Below are positions 60,713 through 64,000 of a stretch of DNA of 64,000 nucleotides, in pieces (within the stretch, counting starts at the first letter, position 1; each line of letters begins with the position of its first letter). Source of the stretch: RSA9 sp036381195 (lineage in GTDB: Bacteria > Gemmatimonadota > Gemmatimonadetes > Longimicrobiales > RSA9); NCBI GenBank assembly GCA_036381195.1, contig DASVDH010000084.1, positions 28,160-92,159 of the forward strand, in the 5' to 3' direction. Position numbers and translations under genes: made by a program. The notes beneath the pieces were generated by a model that saw only the letters and a list, made by a program, of their open reading frames with translations, was not told the origin of the DNA and ran no database searches.

Positions 60713-61536
60713 TGCAGCTAAGCAGGACCCTGGCCCTTGCCGGCGCGCTGTTCCTCGGCGCCGCGGCACCGGCCGCGACGCAGAACGGCACTGGCTTCCA
60801 CGGCGCGACGGATCCGGGCGGGGTGGCGCCCGTGCCCTTCGGGCTCGGCGAGCACCTCGGCTACAAGGTGTCGCTCGGCGTGTTCGGCGACGTGGGCAGC
60901 GGCGCGATGGAGATCCTCGGCCTGGACACGATCCACGGCCGCCCGACCTACCACCTGCGCTTCACGCTCAAGGGAGGCGTGCTGTTCGCCAAGGTGAACG
61001 ACACGCTCCAGTCCTGGCTCGACGTCTCCACGCTCAGCGCGCGCCGCTTCGAGCAGAACCAGAAGGAAGTCAACTACGAGCGGCATCGCACGTTCGACTT
61101 CTACCCCGAGCAGGGGATCTGGAAGCGGCTCGAGAACGGGGAGACCGGCGAGCTCGCGAGCCCGGAGCCGCTGGACGACGTCTCCTTCCTCTACTTCATC
61201 CGCACGATCCCGCTCGAGGTCGGCAAGACCTACACGTTCGACCGCTACTACAAGGACAGCGGCAACCCGGTCATCGTGCAGGTGCTGCGCAAGGAGACGG
61301 TCACCGTGCCAGCCGGCACCTTCGAGACCGTCGTCGTGCGCCCGATCATCAAGACGAAGGGCCTGTTCGGCGAAGGCGGCGAGGCGGAGGTCTACTTCAC
61401 GGATGACCATCGCCGGCTGGTGGTGCAGATGAAGTCCAAGGTCCCGGTGATCGGGTCGCTCGGCCTCCAGCTCCAGTCCTACACGCCGGGCGAGAAGCTG
61501 ACTGCCAAGGCGGCGCCCACGCCCAGCGAGCCGTGA
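60712..61536 (+). CDS. DUF3108-family exported protein
   Basis: The 274-residue product has a signal peptide (LALAGALFLGAAAPAATQ) and the DUF3108 pattern: PFGLGEHLGYKVSLGVFGDV near the start, TYHLRFTLKGGVLFAKVNDT, YTFDRYYKDSGNPVIVQVL, TVTVPAGTFETVVVRPII and AEVYFTDDHRRLVVQMKSK. The family is periplasmic and often encoded beside envelope genes; its role is unknown. ATG 60712 overlaps the GT2 stop, and its own stop overlaps the next gene (GTGA). Confidence 0.85.
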   Translation: MQLSRTLALAGALFLGAAAPAATQNGTGFHGATDPGGVAPVPFGLGEHLGYKVSLGVFGDVGSGAMEILGLDTIHGRPTYHLRFTLKGGVLFAKVNDTLQSWLDVSTLSARRFEQNQKEVNYERHRTFDFYPEQGIWKRLENGETGELASPEPLDDVSFLYFIRTIPLEVGKTYTFDRYYKDSGNPVIVQVLRKETVTVPAGTFETVVVRPIIKTKGLFGEGGEAEVYFTDDHRRLVVQMKSKVPVIGSLGLQLQSYTPGEKLTAKAAPTPSEP

Positions 61537-62507
61537 GCGAGCAGCCGCAGAGGCCCGCCGAAGCCGACTTCTCCCGCATCCGGACCGTTCCGGTGGCGGC
61601 GCGGGCCAACAAGGTCCGCGCCGCCGATCTGTCCCGCCCTCCGGGGGCGGACCGCAGCTTCGCCGCCTTCCTGGAGTCGCTGCCGGACATTCTCGAGGCG
61701 AGGAGCTTCCGCGCGGTGGTGGACGCGCTGGCGGCCGCGGCGCGCGGCGGCCGCGGCGTGCTCTGCATGATGGGCGGGCACGTGGTGAAGACGGGGCTCA
61801 CGCCCGTGCTCGTGGACCTGATGGAGCGCGGCGTCATCACGCATCTCGCCTCCAACGGCTCGGCCGTGATCCACGACTACGAGCTCGCGCGCTGGGGCGG
61901 CACGAGCGAGGACGTGGAGGCCGGGCTCGCGGACGGCACGTTCGGGATGGCGGAGGAGACCGGCCGCGAGATGAACGAGGCGATCCGGCTGGGCGCGCGC
62001 GAGGGCTGGGGGCTCGGCGAGTCGCTCGCCCGGGCGCTCGAGGCGCGCCGCGACCTCGCCCACCCCGAGCTCTCGCTGCTGCTCGCCGCGCGGCGGCTGG
62101 GCATCGGCTTCACGGTCCACGCGGCGCTGGGCGCCGAGATCATCCACCAGCACCCCGCGGCGGACGGCGCAGCGATCGGGCAGACCAGCCACACCGACTT
62201 CCGCCGGCTCGCCGGGCACCTGCCGCGGCTGGAGGGCGGCGTGGTGCTGAACCTCGGGTCCGCCGTGCTCATGCCGGAGGTGTTCCTGAAGGCGCTGACG
62301 GTGTGCCGCAACCTGAACGATGGCTGCCCGCGCGAGTTCGTGGCCGCCGACTTCGACATGGTGCGGCACTACCGGCCGCGCGTGAACGTGGTGGAGCGGC
62401 CCACGCGCACGGGCGGCGGCCGCGGCTACCAGATCACCGGCCACCACGAGCTGATGGTGCCGCTGCTGGCGTGGGCCGTGGTGGAGGCGCTGGAACGGCA
62501 GCGGTAG
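61533..62507 (+). CDS. Conserved protein distantly like deoxyhypusine synthase
   Basis: The 324-residue cytoplasmic protein starts at a GTG that overlaps the DUF3108 stop (GTGA). The layout FRAVVDALAAAARGGRGVLC, then GGHVVKTGLTPVLVDLMERG and ITHLASNGSAVIHDYELA, is reminiscent of the deoxyhypusine/homospermidine synthase superfamily (a Rossmann-like NAD-binding fold), but I cannot identify the active-site lysine with confidence. It ends before a hairpin terminator. No spermidine or eIF5A-type gene is nearby. Treat the assignment as tentative. Confidence 0.6.
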   Translation: MSEQPQRPAEADFSRIRTVPVAARANKVRAADLSRPPGADRSFAAFLESLPDILEARSFRAVVDALAAAARGGRGVLCMMGGHVVKTGLTPVLVDLMERGVITHLASNGSAVIHDYELARWGGTSEDVEAGLADGTFGMAEETGREMNEAIRLGAREGWGLGESLARALEARRDLAHPELSLLLAARRLGIGFTVHAALGAEIIHQHPAADGAAIGQTSHTDFRRLAGHLPRLEGGVVLNLGSAVLMPEVFLKALTVCRNLNDGCPREFVAADFDMVRHYRPRVNVVERPTRTGGGRGYQITGHHELMVPLLAWAVVEALERQR

Positions 62508-62531
62508 GCGACGACGTCGTACCGATGAACG

Positions 62532-62563
62532 CCGGCCCCACCCGACGATCCGGGCGGGGCCGG
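62532..62563. terminator. 13-bp hairpin with one mismatch between convergent genes
   Basis: CCGGCCCCACCCG (62532-62544), a 6-base loop and CGGGCGGGGCCGG (62551-62563) form a stem with a single mismatch, followed by ttcgtatt on the plus strand. It sits 24 bases after the stop of the plus-strand operon and is placed as a terminator. Confidence 0.65.
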
Positions 62564-62674
62564 GTTCGTATTGGCGCGCCGCGTGGCGCGCTGCGTCACG
62601 TGCGCTGAGGCGCGTGCGCTGAGGCGCGCGCTCAGCGCCCCCGCGCCCCGCGGCTCATCGCTTCCGGCGCGGTA

Positions 62675-64000
62675 CTAGCGCCCCCGCGCCCCGCGGTGGC
62701 GCTGCGGGAGGGGGATGCGCAGCAGTTGGCGGTGGCGCAGGTCGAGGGCGTACAGGAAGCCGCCGTCGACGGCGAGGCCGTAGAACTGCGCGCCCTTCAC
62801 GCGCGCGACGAGCTCGGGATCGCCGTTCTCCCGAATGCGCACGATCCGCCCCTCGCCGCCCCGCTCTGCAGCGTACGCGACGCCCTCGGGCGTGGCCGCG
62901 ACGGCCACCAGCCGGCCGCGGCCGAACGGCGTGCGCAATGCACGGGCACGGCCATCCCGCCCGACGCGGATCACCTCCCCCTCGTACGAGGCGGCGAAGA
63001 CGGTGCCGGCGCTGTCCGTGGCGATCTGGTAGATGTGGCGCCCGAGCTCCGCCCAGGGCCGGACCGCGCCGTCCGGTGCGACCTGCTGGATCCGGCCGCT
63101 CCAGTCGGCGACCAGGATGCTGCCGTCGCGGAGCGCGGCGGCGCCGTACGCCGGGGCCGTGCCGATCCTCTGCGCGATCACGCGCGCCCTGCCGTCCGGT
63201 TCCACGCGGTAGAGGTAGTTCTCGCCGCGCGCGTGGGCGAGGACGTAGACGGCGTCGCCAGCGGCGACGGGCGCGAACAGCGCGTCCGCCGGCGGGCGGG
63301 CGAGCGTTTCCGGGTACAGGTCGCCGCCGCGCAGGGTGAGCAGGCGCGGGCGCGGGCGGAGCGCGAGCGGATCCCAGCCGTAGCTGGCCTGGAAGAGCGA
63401 GCCCGCGTGCGCGGCGAGGCCCCAGCCCCATGGCATCGCCGTGGCGATGACGTCGCTCGCGCCAGGCTCCGCCACGTCCAGATGGACGACGAGGCGGCCG
63501 AGCACGGCGCGCGGGGCGTCCGCTTCGCCGCCGGCCGGGTCGGCCGGCCGCCCCGCCAGCCGCGGGGCTGTCGCCGGACCGGTGCGCGGCGCGGGGAGAC
63601 TCGCTGTTGCCGAATCGGCGTCTCGGCCACTCTGCTCGCTCCGGCCGGTTGGTTGCCGCAGGGCCGGATCCCGCGCCTCCTGCGCCGCCGGATCGCCGGA
63701 CGCCGCCGAATCCCGGGCCCCTTGCCCCGCCGAATCGGCGGACGCGGCCGGGTCCGCGGGCGCCGAGCCCTTCACCGCGTCGGCCGCGGGAGGCGCGACG
63801 AGCCGGACCGTGTCCGTGTGCACGCCGGTGCCGAGTCCGCGCGGGTCGGCGCGAACCACCAGCGCGTTCCCCACCCGTTCGACCTCCAGCCACTCCGCCG
63901 AGGCCTCGGCGGACCACGTGGCGGGCGCGCCGGCCTCCGGCTGCACGCGTACCACCTGGCCGAGCGCTGTGTCGCCGGGCAGCACGGCAAAGTGCAGCTC
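62675..64000 (-). CDS. Beta-propeller protein with BACON-like domain, 5' end cut by window
   Basis: The frame is open to the right edge, so the start lies outside; 441 codons plus the stop are visible. The first part (LHFAVLPGDTALGQVVRV, then EWLEVERVGNALVVRADP and GVHTDTVRLVAP) resembles a BACON-type Ig-like domain. An Ala/Asp/Ser-rich linker follows, then a long beta-propeller with repeats such as YLYRVEPDGRARVIAQRIG, ILVADWSGRIQQVAPDGAVR and VFAASYEGEVIRVGRDGRAR. It is probably exported, binding a sugar or protein ligand. It converges with the operon ending at 62507. Confidence 0.75.
   Translation of the reverse strand, partial: ELHFAVLPGDTALGQVVRVQPEAGAPATWSAEASAEWLEVERVGNALVVRADPRGLGTGVHTDTVRLVAPPAADAVKGSAPADPAASADSAGQGARDSAASGDPAAQEARDPALRQPTGRSEQSGRDADSATASLPAPRTGPATAPRLAGRPADPAGGEADAPRAVLGRLVVHLDVAEPGASDVIATAMPWGWGLAAHAGSLFQASYGWDPLALRPRPRLLTLRGGDLYPETLARPPADALFAPVAAGDAVYVLAHARGENYLYRVEPDGRARVIAQRIGTAPAYGAAALRDGSILVADWSGRIQQVAPDGAVRPWAELGRHIYQIATDSAGTVFAASYEGEVIRVGRDGRARALRTPFGRGRLVAVAATPEGVAYAAERGGEGRIVRIRENGDPELVARVKGAQFYGLAVDGGFLYALDLRHRQLLRIPLPQRHRGARGR

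Overview
The window is about 64 kb of very G+C-rich DNA with dense, mostly operonic bacterial genes and no rRNA, tRNA, CRISPR array or complete mobile element that I can see. A Gram-negative outer-membrane lifestyle is indicated by a KDO-kinase-like protein, a GT9 heptosyltransferase-like protein, an MsbA-like exporter, a late lipid A acyltransferase and TonB. Together with a GWxTD protein, an ADOP-type permease, a PorX-like regulator, class II ribonucleotide reductase and many signal-peptide lipoproteins, this best fits Gemmatimonadota or a close relative. The assignment is an inference from gene content, not from a marker gene.

Region 1 (1-17963, all minus strand) is a respiratory block. 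Read in transcription order it starts with a small module: ferredoxin, Mrp-type ATPase, zinc-ribbon/PCP_red protein and a membrane protein. A near-consensus promoter (15458-15486) follows. Then come a tandem UspA/PCP_red protein, a radical SAM/SPASM/PCP_red protein, a CydA-like oxidase subunit with no CydB, three c-type cytochromes (one fused to an ethylbenzene-dehydrogenase-type heme domain), a cupredoxin-like lipoprotein, an aa3-type oxidase (ctaC, ctaD, ctaE, coxD), heme O synthase (ctaB) and a DUF420 protein cut by the window edge. PCP_red domains, best known from dark protochlorophyllide reductase, occur in three separate proteins. I regard this as the most unusual system in the window.

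Region 2 (18-21.7 kb, plus) is patchier. It holds a 62-bp hairpin repeat array, a lower-G+C YcxB-like gene flanked by attC-like sequence, a fragment resembling an addiction-module component, a membrane-anchored protein of unknown role, a Rof-like Rho-binding protein and a methyltransferase.

Region 3 (21.7-41.2 kb) mixes housekeeping and peptide metabolism: an ADOP permease, a divergent AmiE/YfeW-like hydrolase and NamZ pair (muropeptide recycling) with interlocked promoters, a HemQ-type protein, M1 and S9 peptidases, a D-aminoacylase-like amidohydrolase, PolX, LigA, NrdJ and an M23 peptidase.

Region 4 (41.2-52 kb) holds a CpsB-type phosphatase, a GlpA/GlpD-type dehydrogenase, a GWxTD/LVIVD/TonB run, and an arsenic unit (ArsM, MarR, ArsN-like acetyltransferase) carrying two copies of one 19-bp operator.

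Region 5 (52-62.5 kb, plus) is an envelope locus: KDO-kinase-like protein, GT9, PorX-like regulator, MsbA-like ABC exporter, a PEMT/ICMT-like protein, a late acyltransferase, GT2, a DUF3108 protein and a deoxyhypusine-synthase-like protein, with repeated stop/start overlaps. The window ends inside a secreted beta-propeller protein (minus). Six-nucleotide-phased simple sequence recurs at gene boundaries across the window.
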